Shown: in pieces, positions 27,486 through 36,139 of the stretch
How the letters are laid out: each line of letters opens with the position of its first letter
Numbering within the stretch: position 1 is the stretch's first letter
From: Encephalitozoon hellem ATCC 50504
Taxonomy: Eukaryota > Microsporidia > Unikaryonidae
DNA length: 64,000 nt
Direction of reading: 5' to 3'
NCBI RefSeq assembly: GCF_000277815.2
Contig: NC_018470.1
Span: 62,001 to 126,000, forward strand
Notes under the pieces: model-generated
The model's input: only the letters and a program-made list of their open reading frames with translations
What the model was told of the DNA's origin: nothing
The model's database searches: none
Made by a program: the position numbers and the translations under genes

Positions 27486-28112
27486 ATGGCATATCTACTA
27501 GAGAAGGCAAATGGATCTCGATGTGTGCTCGAAGCCATTAAGGTCGAGCCTTTCACGCAGAAGCAGTTTGCAGACATGATAAAGGAGGCTCATACAAGGT
27601 CCCAAGATTACTATCTTGCTCGGGTTCAATGCAAGAACGGCTCTGAGGACGGAAAGAATATATACTACTGCTATGACGCAAGGCAGCTTTGTAAATACAT
27701 ATTCGAGATGGTCATCTCTACAGAGGGTAGGAAGATAAGGATAAAGAACTTCAAGGATCCAATAAACCAAGAGCAGATCCACGAAATCAGCTTTTTCAAG
27801 CTAAGATACGACTCGGAGACCCCTCTGAAGGCAGAGTATGTTGGAAACCAGGTGAACTTCCTTGAAAACAACTGCTTCCGTAGCAAGATATTCTATCAGG
27901 AAAACGCCCTAGATGCGCTGTCGGTAAATTTCCAATTCGGGCCTCAGAAGAAGAAAATACCAATCATCAACAGGAGAAAGATATTCACTGTGTTCATGAT
28001 GGTCATCTTGGTCCTGGTCGTGGGAACGCTAATTGCCATGATAGCAGAGAAGGAGTCCCCAAAGGCCTCTCCGCCACTAAAACTCTCCATAAACAAAGGA
28101 AAAAGTATTTAA
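27486..28112 (+). CDS. Tail-anchored protein of unknown function
   Basis: A 208-residue protein (open frame begins at GTG 27483; ATG at 27486). The only clear feature is a hydrophobic segment near residues 167-188 (FTVFMMVILVLVVGTLIAMI) preceded by the basic NRRK and followed by a short Lys/Ser tail, which predicts a single-pass, cytosol-facing (tail-anchored type) protein. The N-terminal ~160 residues contain scattered Cys, Tyr and Lys and no motif I know. The stop codon overlaps AATAAA at 28111-28116. It lies between beta-tubulin and the SmD3 gene, with which it converges. Confidence 0.7.
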   Translation: MAYLLEKANGSRCVLEAIKVEPFTQKQFADMIKEAHTRSQDYYLARVQCKNGSEDGKNIYYCYDARQLCKYIFEMVISTEGRKIRIKNFKDPINQEQIHEISFFKLRYDSETPLKAEYVGNQVNFLENNCFRSKIFYQENALDALSVNFQFGPQKKKIPIINRRKIFTVFMMVILVLVVGTLIAMIAEKESPKASPPLKLSINKGKSI

Positions 28113-28116
28113 TAAA
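28111..28116 (+). terminator. AATAAA overlapping a stop codon
   Basis: The stop TAA occupies 28110-28112 and the AATAAA begins at 28111. The next gene, on the other strand, ends at 28131, so the 3' signals of the pair share 18 bp. Confidence 0.5.
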
Positions 28117-28130
28117 CACCTCTTCTACAG

Positions 28131-28394
28131 TCAAGCTTTTGCATTCCCAAAGAACGGAGCAAACTTCAGTGCAGGTGGCAAAACGAAGAATCTGATGCTT
28201 GATCCCCTGATAACAATCTCCTTCTTTGGCATGCAGGAGCTGTGCGACGTGACAGTTACCTCGTCCAAAACCACATTCATATAGTCGTCGACCTCCTTCA
28301 TTCGCCCTCTGTACATGTCTCCATTATTCGTCTCCACGGTAACAACGAATCCCTGTGCCTCATGAAGCAGCTTCAAGGGAACAGTTACGGCCAT
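28131..28394 (-). CDS. SMD3: Sm-core protein SmD3
   Basis: An 87-residue Sm-fold subunit of the spliceosomal snRNP core. Sm1 is VPLKLLHEAQGFVVTVETNNGDMYRG and Sm2 is EIVIRGSSIRFFVLP; the IRG and VP-KLLHEA pattern is that of SmD3 rather than SmD1. The C-terminal Arg-Gly tail found in animals is missing, which is common in small genomes. Together with CBP20, the U1A-like protein and the candidate intron it indicates retained splicing. Confidence 0.9.
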   Translation of the reverse strand: MAVTVPLKLLHEAQGFVVTVETNNGDMYRGRMKEVDDYMNVVLDEVTVTSHSSCMPKKEIVIRGSSIRFFVLPPALKFAPFFGNAKA

Positions 28395-28452
28395 CCAAAG
28401 CTCTAATGGGGTAAATTATTCACTACAGGATAATGCTAAGCTTTTAATCTCC

Positions 28453-30045
28453 TTAGTTGCTCCCAGACTCATTGTCCTTATTATCAGAATACCAAGAGCT
28501 ATTGCGTGCACTCCTTCTATTCCTTCTAAACGGATTTGAATCGTCTTTTCTCTCAAGGCTGCTTGATGATACATGTCTAAATGCATCCACTGGAGGAACA
28601 TAGGCTTTCTGGTTTCTGGAAATCCGAGGATTTGGGGGTCTGTATACCTCTCCCTCATCAACTTCGCTTCTCCAGTGCGTGGTCCGTGCCGGCTTTGGCA
28701 TATACACCTCGGCCCTCCTGCCCGACTCTTCTATCCTCTTCGACAGATCCCTCACCATCCCGTCAATAATCTCAGAATATGCCCTAAGCTCCTTTCTCCT
28801 GCTCCTGAGCTTATTCTCCTCTTTTTCAAACGCCTTCTTCATTTCGTCGTTTCTCTTTTCGTACCAGACATCCTCCACTCCTCTAGTGTTCTCCATATAG
28901 TATCTTGAGTATATCTTCATCTTTCTGTAGGCGGGAGTAAACCTGTCGCGGAATCTAACAGTCTTCTTAGGGCGGACCGGCTCCTCTTTCTTTGTAACAT
29001 TCTTCACCACAGGTATCCTCTTCCTCTCAGTAACAGGCCTCAAAGTCGGTCTTGCCTTTTCTTTGTATTCGTCGATGATCTCAAACACTTTCTTTTCAAC
29101 AGTCTTGTATTCAAACCCTTCTATAGTGACATCCGAACCCTCAACAGAAAACCTGAGGTCGTTCTTCTTCATAAACCCAATCAAATCCATGTTTTCTCTA
29201 ATTGGAACGCTGCTTCCAATGCTTCTTGAATACCTGCTCCACATTCCAAAATCAAACTTCCTTCGGATAAGAGTATCGTTGGGTACCTCAATCCCAGAAC
29301 ATCTCTTGCCAACCTCATCGAGAATCTTTTCCAAGTTCGAAAGCTTGGCCTTACAGAACAGCTTCTTCAGCTTATCCCCCTCATTCTTGAGAAGCGCATA
29401 CGAACACAAAGACCGGAAGTCCTCAATGCTGCATTGGCCGCGTATAGCCTTAGGGTCCAAAGATGTAAGAGCGTTAACGGCGTTGGCATACGAGAAGAGC
29501 ATACAAGACTCAAGGAAAAACGTGCAAAGAAGCTCCATATACAGTACAGCCGTGGCCCTCGATGGAAATCTCCCCATCTGCGTTATGATCTCGCACGCCT
29601 TCTCGCACACAACATATGATTCATACAGCACTCCCCCTTTGTTCAGCGTCAGGCTGAGGTCCAGAAGAATCCCAACAAATGTACTATACATCCCCTCCTT
29701 TGTGCCCTCAGATACCTCCTCATATACCTTGTTAAAATACTCAAAGAGCTTCATGCACTCTTCAACATTATATCTTTTCTTCACAGAGTCAAGCCATGGC
29801 TGGAGCACCCCAACCATGCTCCCATATGACCTGTTCTGGAGAAACTGTCTTCCAAATACTTCATAGACATCAGACACCCAATCATCCTCCTTGCCAGTAA
29901 GCGCACTGTAAAACTTTTCCGCATACCCAGAGTCGTACCTGTGCTCAAACAGAATCTTCTCCAGACAGGAAATCGTCCCTTCCTCTTTGATCTTCTGGGA
30001 AACACACTCCACATCGCAGCTCAGCCTTACGTCCTCAGAATCCAT
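28453..30045 (-). CDS. Possible eIF3a-like or PCI-type helical protein
   Basis: A 530-residue protein. The first ~290 residues look like consecutive alpha helices (KLFEYFNKVYEEVSEGTK, FVGILLDLSLTLNKGGVLYESYV), followed by KEKARPTLRPVTERKRIPV and then a long charged segment (residues ~370-450, ERKELRAYSEIIDGMVRDL) with coiled-coil character and a basic, Ser/Asn-rich C-terminus. A helical repeat/PCI N-terminus plus charged coiled-coil tail is the plan of eIF3a, but I see no signature strong enough to name it. The ATG follows AGCCCCGAG. Confidence 0.6.
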   Translation of the reverse strand: MDSEDVRLSCDVECVSQKIKEEGTISCLEKILFEHRYDSGYAEKFYSALTGKEDDWVSDVYEVFGRQFLQNRSYGSMVGVLQPWLDSVKKRYNVEECMKLFEYFNKVYEEVSEGTKEGMYSTFVGILLDLSLTLNKGGVLYESYVVCEKACEIITQMGRFPSRATAVLYMELLCTFFLESCMLFSYANAVNALTSLDPKAIRGQCSIEDFRSLCSYALLKNEGDKLKKLFCKAKLSNLEKILDEVGKRCSGIEVPNDTLIRRKFDFGMWSRYSRSIGSSVPIRENMDLIGFMKKNDLRFSVEGSDVTIEGFEYKTVEKKVFEIIDEYKEKARPTLRPVTERKRIPVVKNVTKKEEPVRPKKTVRFRDRFTPAYRKMKIYSRYYMENTRGVEDVWYEKRNDEMKKAFEKEENKLRSRRKELRAYSEIIDGMVRDLSKRIEESGRRAEVYMPKPARTTHWRSEVDEGEVYRPPNPRISRNQKAYVPPVDAFRHVSSSSLERKDDSNPFRRNRRSARNSSWYSDNKDNESGSN

Positions 30046-30100
30046 CTCGGGGCTAAAAGATTCCTAAATATTCAACTCTCCAGAGCTTGCCAAGAAAATC

Positions 30101-30457
30101 CTAGCATCCCTTTATTTTCCCAACGATTTCTTGGACAAACGAGCTCACCATCCCGTCAATCCCGCTTCTGATCCCAAAGCCTCTTCCGTTCCTCATCCCG
30201 CATATGAAGGACGCAACGAACGACGGCCCAAGAAGCCTTATCCACCTGACAGCCCTTGCTTCGCTCAACCCATAATAAAGGAGTGAATAGACCATGGTGT
30301 GCTTCGCCAGCTCTCCTCCGCTCCTCAGCGGCTGTCTCGAGTAGAAATGCCTGTCCCCACTCTTAAGCATGTTACTAGCAAATGCCATGGAGCATCCAAT
30401 GGCAAAGGAATTCCCGGTTGCCTCGAAGACGGCCAGAGCATAGTCCCTAAGACTCAT
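30101..30457 (-). CDS. Tim17/Tim22/Tim23-family mitosomal translocase subunit
   Basis: A 118-residue multipass protein. The spaced small residues and glycines (FAIGCSMAFASNML, ASFICGMRNGRGFGIRSGIDGMVSSF) and one RxxR... positive segment between membrane spans resemble the Tim17/22/23 family of inner membrane protein translocases. Microsporidia keep a relict mitochondrion (mitosome), so a single Tim22-like subunit makes sense. The open frame begins at 30499, but that ATG overlaps the neighbouring gene's ATG; codon 15 (30457) has ACCCCAT directly upstream and is preferred. Family call is moderate. Confidence 0.62.
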   Translation of the reverse strand: MSLRDYALAVFEATGNSFAIGCSMAFASNMLKSGDRHFYSRQPLRSGGELAKHTMVYSLLYYGLSEARAVRWIRLLGPSFVASFICGMRNGRGFGIRSGIDGMVSSFVQEIVGKIKGC

Positions 30458-30497
30458 ATGGGGTCTTCCAAAAGCCCTTATCTCCCAAGCTGCATTC

Positions 30498-31190
30498 ATG
30501 AACAGAACAACAGAGTACCTAAAGCATATAGATGGAAAAACACAAACTCCATATGTTCCAGAGAGCGAGAGCTTCTACGACACCATCAACTCGAGGATAG
30601 AAAAGATAGAGGCACAGCTGGGAAGGACCCCGTCATACAGAGAAATACTCAAGATCGAGGAGGAGTTTAACACCCTATCTCTCGAAAGCCAACAAACATT
30701 GGACATGGTTTCTGTGGAAGGCACCAATGACCTTATACTCCATTTCGAGGGAGTCAAGAAGATCATCCTGATGAAGCTGCAAGGTGTCGAGAGAAGACTC
30801 AGAGCTCTCAAGGACTCGAAAATAGGGATGAACATTGACCTTGAGCCCGAGAGGCCACATGTGTTCAGAAATGTCGAAGAGGTACAGATGATGGAAGAAG
30901 AAAACAAGAAGCTTGTTGAAGGATACAACATTGAAGGATACAGATTGACTAGAAGAAGGCTTCTTGAGGTGGAAGCCCTTCAGGATACAATCTTCCAGCA
31001 CCTGGTTCTTCAAGACGAGAGAATAGACAGCATAGTAGATCTTACGTCTAAAGCAGGAAAGTACGTTTCAGGAAGCAGCAAGGCGTTGGGAAGAATTGGA
31101 GACTCGGGAAGATTTCTTCGTAGGTTTCTGTTTATTCTATTACTTTGCCTGTCGTTTGTTCTATTGTTTCTCCACTACTACTACAAGTAG
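30498..31190 (+). CDS. Ufe1/syntaxin-18-like SNARE protein
   Basis: A 230-residue protein with C-terminal SNARE motif (about 145-205, QMMEEENKKLVEGYNIEGYRLTRR... LVLQDERIDSIVDLTSKAGKYVSG) and a C-terminal membrane anchor FLFILLLCLSFVLLFLHYYYK. The LVLQxE core and spacing match the ER SNARE syntaxin-18/Ufe1, which acts in retrograde Golgi-to-ER fusion and binds the SM protein Sly1; a Sly1 gene lies ~2 kb downstream. Helical N-terminal domain residues ~25-110. Start ATG shares bases with an upstream antisense ATG (CATG at 30497-30500). Confidence 0.78.
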   Translation: MNRTTEYLKHIDGKTQTPYVPESESFYDTINSRIEKIEAQLGRTPSYREILKIEEEFNTLSLESQQTLDMVSVEGTNDLILHFEGVKKIILMKLQGVERRLRALKDSKIGMNIDLEPERPHVFRNVEEVQMMEEENKKLVEGYNIEGYRLTRRRLLEVEALQDTIFQHLVLQDERIDSIVDLTSKAGKYVSGSSKALGRIGDSGRFLRRFLFILLLCLSFVLLFLHYYYK

Positions 31191-31223
31191 GATTCTGCAC
31201 CAAACTTCTTGAAGTTGGTCCTA

Positions 31224-32009
31224 CTAGTTTTTTCCAAGAAGAGCGTTTACAACACTTGTGTCTTCCAGAATTTCGTTGATGCTCATCATGTTATTAAATC
31301 TGTCCTCAACTATCTTCTTGAAGTCAAAGTCAGGCATTTTGTTCTTCACAAAGCCTATGACAGGGATTGTTATTGGCTCGTTGTCTTCCCCTACGCCCAT
31401 GCATTGCGTTGGCGAGAACTTCCTGTGCTCTTCTGTGTTACACACCCTCATTGAGATGGACTCTCTCCTTTCCTGTTCCAGGCATCCGGGGGACTTAACC
31501 ATGCCACATTCATTATCAAGCCTTTCTGGGGTAATCCACTCGAGGATATCCGGGGATTTCTCCAAAACCCTACTGTTCCTGGTACCTGAGATGAGGTGAT
31601 CTACCTCGGGATCCATCACAGTCCTTTCTATCTCCTTGATCTGGATTAGATTTTCTCCCCACGAAACCTTCTTTCTTCTTTTTGGCTTTGAGTCCTCCCC
31701 TTCCGAATGATTTTTTCCGTCTCCCAGATCAATGCTGCGTGCCATATCATCCAGCTTCTTGAGCCCTGTCTTTTCAAGCTGGTCTCTAGTGAATCCAGAT
31801 CTTTTCAATAACTCCCCTGCTTGTTGCGTGTCCGGATAGAGAACATCGAAAGCAAGGTTTATGAAGTCTGCATAGAACGGATGAGATATCGGAAACACCC
31901 CGCCTTCAAGGATCTCACCAATCACTCCTCTCACACGCTCGGGTAAAATGGCCGGATCCTCTATTCCAAACACCTCCTCAATCTTACTGATCACCTCGGA
32001 TTCCTTCAT
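31224..32009 (-). CDS. Candidate PP1-docking protein, unknown role
   Basis: A 261-residue hydrophilic protein. Near residue 111 is RRKKVSWGENLIQIKEIE; KVSW fits the RVxF-type docking motif for protein phosphatase 1, and the following (hydrophobic) IQIKEIE resembles the strand after the motif in PNUTS and similar regulators. The rest is charged; the N-terminal 90 residues may form helices and the C-terminal 50 (IPVIGFVKNKMPDFDFKKIVEDRFNNMMSINEI) another. I do not recognise a catalytic domain. The ATG follows TATCCCCTGA. Function as a PP1 regulator is an inference from one motif. Confidence 0.6.
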   Translation of the reverse strand: MKESEVISKIEEVFGIEDPAILPERVRGVIGEILEGGVFPISHPFYADFINLAFDVLYPDTQQAGELLKRSGFTRDQLEKTGLKKLDDMARSIDLGDGKNHSEGEDSKPKRRKKVSWGENLIQIKEIERTVMDPEVDHLISGTRNSRVLEKSPDILEWITPERLDNECGMVKSPGCLEQERRESISMRVCNTEEHRKFSPTQCMGVGEDNEPITIPVIGFVKNKMPDFDFKKIVEDRFNNMMSINEILEDTSVVNALLGKN

Positions 32010-32072
32010 TCAGGGGATACCATGAATCTATTTTAGGGATTGCCAGGAAAATAAACAGCCCTGTGGACAACC

Positions 32073-33428
32073 ATGAAGAAGTTTGGGAGGAAAAGAGAAT
32101 CGACACATGGCACTGCATATGAGCAGATTCGCAAGACGTTTGACGACCTTAAAAGAAAGATAGCAGATGCTGGGCACCTGTCCTCAAGTGGATTATCTAC
32201 CAACGCATCACCAGGAAACTCCAGCTGGAGGAGGGATTATTCGAGTGACCTTGCTTCCAGTTCTAGTGAGTCTGTGGAGGATTACAGCTTTTCTGGCGCA
32301 CACGATCTGAAGCCCAAAGCCAGGGGCAAACACGAGTCCCCGGGCCTTGGAGGTAAAAGAGAGGATGACTTTGTGATAAACCACGACCTCTTGAGCTCCA
32401 GCGAGGCATATGATGAGAGCTTAGGGTTTGAAAGCTTTCTTGATGAAGAGGCAAGGAGGGAATCCAAGATGCAGAACATAACGTTCAGGAGGAAAAGAGA
32501 AGCAGGTGATCCTGCACCTGGATTAGACAATGGAGTGGGGAGTGCTGAGGCAGCAGATGGAGATTCGCAGATGGGTCTTTTGAAAAAGATCCCGTTTGAT
32601 AGGATGCCGAAAAACATCAGAAAGATTGGGGAGGCGACGTTCAGCGAGGTATTTGCACAAGGGACATTAGTCTACAAGATAGTTCCCCTCGGAAACACTC
32701 CCGACGAGATGTCTCTTGCATCGTTTCTTCAGGAGTCTACCATATACAAAACCATTTCTGGGGAAGACGGGATATGCAAGCTTAGAGATGTGTTTCTAGT
32801 GAAGGGGAAGTATCCGAGAGAGTACCTGAAGGCATGGGACGATTATGGAGAGGAGGAGAACGAAAGGCCTTGCAAGTACGAAGACTCACAGGAATACGGT
32901 GTGATAGTTATGGAGGATGGAGGAGAGAGCCTGGAAAATATTAGGTTCCAAAATATAGAGGAGGTGGACAAGTTCATCAGAGAGGTTATAAGGACACTAG
33001 CAAGGCTCGAGGAGAAGTATGAGTTTGAGCACAGAGATCTTCATTGGGGAAACATCCTCATCAAGAAGGGCCATATCAGTCTGATTGATTTTTCACTCAG
33101 CAGACTGAAGAGTGAAGACACAGTGATATTCAATGATCTGAATGACAAACAATGGCTGTTTGAAGGAGACGAGAAGGTTGATATCCAGTTCAAGGTTTAC
33201 AGAGACATGCGAGAGCTATGCTCCGGGCGTTGGGAGAGGTTTACTCCTGGGAGTAATGTTCTATGGGTGCGATACCTTGTTGAAAAGGCCTTTGGAAAAA
33301 ACAAGTTCAAAGGGAAAAGGGGATTAATCTCGCAATACATGTCAATCATAGATAGAAGCACATCGGTAAGGGATATAGATAGGAAGCTCAGGATGGAAGC
33401 AGGTACAGTAAAAAAGAGTTTTTATTAA
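32073..33428 (+). CDS. Haspin-like histone H3 kinase
   Basis: A 451-residue protein. The N-terminal ~175 residues are Ser-rich and disordered; the kinase domain (about 180-440) has GEATFSEVF as glycine loop, YKIVPLG for the Lys, the haspin-specific catalytic loop HRDLHWGNILI and LIDFSLSRL in place of DFG. These divergent motifs are unique to haspin, which phosphorylates histone H3 Thr3 at mitotic centromeres. Haspin proteins are normally longer; the kinase part here is near normal size. The 3' end overlaps the Sly1 stop by four bases. Confidence 0.9.
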   Translation: MKKFGRKRESTHGTAYEQIRKTFDDLKRKIADAGHLSSSGLSTNASPGNSSWRRDYSSDLASSSSESVEDYSFSGAHDLKPKARGKHESPGLGGKREDDFVINHDLLSSSEAYDESLGFESFLDEEARRESKMQNITFRRKREAGDPAPGLDNGVGSAEAADGDSQMGLLKKIPFDRMPKNIRKIGEATFSEVFAQGTLVYKIVPLGNTPDEMSLASFLQESTIYKTISGEDGICKLRDVFLVKGKYPREYLKAWDDYGEEENERPCKYEDSQEYGVIVMEDGGESLENIRFQNIEEVDKFIREVIRTLARLEEKYEFEHRDLHWGNILIKKGHISLIDFSLSRLKSEDTVIFNDLNDKQWLFEGDEKVDIQFKVYRDMRELCSGRWERFTPGSNVLWVRYLVEKAFGKNKFKGKRGLISQYMSIIDRSTSVRDIDRKLRMEAGTVKKSFY

Positions 33429-34990
33429 CCTAGATTCATTTTACTCTCGACTTGCCTAAGAAACTCTCTCGCATTCAAAATCTCGGTTGACCCATATATA
33501 ATCGGAATGCCCATTCTCTCCTCAAGAAGCTTCAGAGTCTTCAACTCCGTGTATGTACCACCTCCTATACCAAACACAACAACCTTCGAAATCTCACTTG
33601 CATAGATATTTTCAGACTTCACAGGATCAAACACTTTGAAGTTCGAGTATATCTGAGATCTGATGTCTCCATAGATGGACTCCACAAGAGATGACACGGG
33701 TGTTTTCTCCTTCACAGGCAATAACTTCTTGACGTTCCCCATGAGGCTTGTGACAACCTGGGAGTAGAACGTCCCAGACTTCTCTGAATGTGTGCTTTTA
33801 TGCCTCCTGAAGAACTCAATAACCTTCGACTTTATTTTTCTCTTCTGAAGAAGCGGGCCAATAAGATCAGAGTCCTTAGTATTGAGAAGAAGAATGGCCA
33901 GCCTTAGTATATCCTCCTCGCTCCCCTTCTCAGACACCTCCATAAGCTCTTGACTTGTATATCCTCCCTTTTCAACTTTGTAGAAGTCGTCGATGGCTCT
34001 TTCCTTTATTATCTCAACCATCTCCGAGCATATAGATATATGTGCATTCACGGATTCGTTTCTTTTGGCTAGTTCAGGTGCCTTGTCAAGGGCCTCTTGG
34101 ATCACCTTCTTGTCCGTCTTCTCATCAATACTTCTGAGGGCCATTTCCTTCCTATACTCAAGAAGTTCCTTTTCAACCTTCTCAACTACAACAGGGAAGT
34201 ACTCGTTGCTGTTTCCCTTCCAGAGTTCGTCCTGGGGGTCTAGGTCAAACACCTTCTTGCTCTTCAACGTTATCTTGTTGGACTCCAGCCTGAAGAGATC
34301 GTTCATCAGTGCACTGTAACTCCATACATGCTGGACGGGTGTGCTTACGTCATAGTTTCTGCTGACAAGTATCAGAAGAGGCCTTTTACTCGTCTTCTTG
34401 ATGACACCTGTATTCTTTATCTTTGCCTCAAGCATTCTTGCTATCTGCATGGATTCCTCGTTATCGACAGTCACTATAAATGGAATTTCTCCAAGCGTCA
34501 CAAACACACTCATAATAGACATCACCATTCCTCTCCACGTGTCTGGATTTTCCATCCTCACGAAGCTGTCCCTCATCCCAAGAGTAAACATGTCGTCCTG
34601 CAAGGCGATGAAATCCACAAACTGATCGAAGATGGATCTTATTCGGAGCCCAAGGCCCCTTTCAGATAGCCTGAGTCCCATCTCCTCTATCTCCCTTCTG
34701 CTGACAGACGTGGTGAAGTTAAGATAGTATTCCGAGTACAGCTCCTTGAGGACGTCATCGGTGATGCCTTCTGCACTCTCAACAAAATACACCGCTGGCG
34801 TGTTGCCGATGGGGTGGCGTCCCTGTGTTGCTAGAAAATGTGCTGTTATTCCACACTCCCTAAGCTCATTGACCTTCATAAGAGGTGCGATAATCTGCTG
34901 GGCACGCTCGCCAAGAATCAGAACCTTCCAAGGATTGTTTGGCGCAGTCAGGAACGCCCTTATTCTTTGTTTCTGGAGCTCCCTTAACAT
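33425..34990 (-). CDS. SLY1: Sec1/Munc18-family protein Sly1
   Basis: A 521-residue SM protein. N-terminal WKVLILGERAQQIIAPL, a central RPLLILVSRNYDVSTPVQHVWSYSALMNDLF block and the C-terminal VVVFGIGGGTYTELKTL...IIYGSTEILNAREFLRQ are Sly1/SCFD1 features; Sec1 or Vps45 would differ in the last block. Sly1 binds ER-Golgi syntaxins and promotes SNARE assembly; a Ufe1-like SNARE is encoded at 30498. ATG follows ATACCCCGA. The TAA overlaps the haspin TAA in the sequence TTAA (33425-33428). Confidence 0.93.
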   Translation of the reverse strand: MLRELQKQRIRAFLTAPNNPWKVLILGERAQQIIAPLMKVNELRECGITAHFLATQGRHPIGNTPAVYFVESAEGITDDVLKELYSEYYLNFTTSVSRREIEEMGLRLSERGLGLRIRSIFDQFVDFIALQDDMFTLGMRDSFVRMENPDTWRGMVMSIMSVFVTLGEIPFIVTVDNEESMQIARMLEAKIKNTGVIKKTSKRPLLILVSRNYDVSTPVQHVWSYSALMNDLFRLESNKITLKSKKVFDLDPQDELWKGNSNEYFPVVVEKVEKELLEYRKEMALRSIDEKTDKKVIQEALDKAPELAKRNESVNAHISICSEMVEIIKERAIDDFYKVEKGGYTSQELMEVSEKGSEEDILRLAILLLNTKDSDLIGPLLQKRKIKSKVIEFFRRHKSTHSEKSGTFYSQVVTSLMGNVKKLLPVKEKTPVSSLVESIYGDIRSQIYSNFKVFDPVKSENIYASEISKVVVFGIGGGTYTELKTLKLLEERMGIPIIYGSTEILNAREFLRQVESKMNLG

Positions 34991-35155
34991 TCGGGGTATG
35001 GTGGCAACCTATTTTGTAGAAAGCCTGCAGGCGCCGTTCTGAAGACTCGGCATCCTTTGTCCATGAGAGGGAGTGCTGGGCGTGCAGATGCCCTGGGCTT
35101 GCACGAGTCGAGAAATAAATCTTTTTGTTATCCCTGGAACTGCTTCAATAGAACA

Positions 35156-36070
35156 ATGACAACAGAGATTAGAAATATAAAACTGGTGCAGAAGATTGCG
35201 TCTGGGGCCTTTGGGGACATATTTATTGGGCAGAACACGGTAACCAACCAGACGGTTGCGGTGAAGTTAGAGAAGAAGGCGCACTATGGGCAGCTTAAGC
35301 ACGAATATGGCGTGTACAAGGCGCTTGGAAGCACGCGTACTCCGAAGATTTACGAGTATGGGAAGATTTTGTATGAGAATGTATATGTCAATGGGTTGGT
35401 GATGGAGCTGATGGGGAAGTCTTTAGAACAGCTATTTGTCACGTGTAACAGGCGTTTCTCGCTCAAGACTGTATTGATGCTGGGGGAAAAGATGGTTGAC
35501 AATGTAGAGTACCTGCACCACAGAAACTATGTTCACAGGGACATTAAGCCCGACAACTTTGTGTTTGATGTCCGAGGAGACAAGCTATATCTGATAGACT
35601 ATGGGCTGGCAAAGGAGTTCCGGAACCCGATGACGTTCAAGCACAGGGAGATGAGGACGGACAAATCCTTGACTGGGACGGCAAGATATGCCTCTCTAAG
35701 GACCCACCAAGGGTATGAGCAAAGCAGAAGAGATGATTTAGAAAGCATTGGATTTTGCATGGTGTACTTCCTCAAAGGAAGGCTTCCGTGGCAAGGGCTG
35801 AAAGCGAAGACAAAGCAAGAGAAGTACGACAAGATAAGGGAAAGCAAGGAGGGGATGTCGTTGTATGAACTGTGCATGGGGCTTCCAAAAGAGATCCACT
35901 CATTTTGTTTCTATGTCCGGAACCTTGGGTATGAAGATATGCCGAATTATGCGTATTTAAGGACACTTCTCAATGATGCTCTTAGGCAAAGAGGCCTAAG
36001 GAATGACGGAGTGTTTGATTGGATAGCAAGGACGCCCTCTGATTCTCTGGGGGATCTGGAGATTCTGTGA
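35156..36070 (+). CDS. Casein kinase 1 family protein kinase
   Basis: A 304-residue kinase. The open frame starts at TTG 35057; the first ATG near it is at 35063, but the CK1 catalytic domain begins with MTTEIRNIKLVQKIASGAFGDIFIG (ATG 35156), so I start there; a TATCCC motif sits about 25 bp upstream. Diagnostic CK1 features are VMELMGKSLEQLF, VHRDIKPDNFV, LIDYGLAKEF (DYG instead of DFG), HREMRTDKSLTGTARYASL and SRRDDLESIGF. The C-terminus after residue ~285 is short, so a long regulatory tail is absent. CK1s act in vesicle traffic, DNA repair and ribosome maturation. Confidence 0.95.
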   Translation: MTTEIRNIKLVQKIASGAFGDIFIGQNTVTNQTVAVKLEKKAHYGQLKHEYGVYKALGSTRTPKIYEYGKILYENVYVNGLVMELMGKSLEQLFVTCNRRFSLKTVLMLGEKMVDNVEYLHHRNYVHRDIKPDNFVFDVRGDKLYLIDYGLAKEFRNPMTFKHREMRTDKSLTGTARYASLRTHQGYEQSRRDDLESIGFCMVYFLKGRLPWQGLKAKTKQEKYDKIRESKEGMSLYELCMGLPKEIHSFCFYVRNLGYEDMPNYAYLRTLLNDALRQRGLRNDGVFDWIARTPSDSLGDLEIL

Positions 36071-36139
36071 GTAGATTGAATAAAGGATACTTCTGTTCAA
36101 TTGGTATGAATTTTTAGAGACAAGCAGTGGGCCTTTGCT

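Noticed and set aside
29063..29866. Plus-strand open frame of 267 codons
   Set aside because: Antisense to the eIF3a-like gene, Ser/Leu-rich as expected for a shadow frame.
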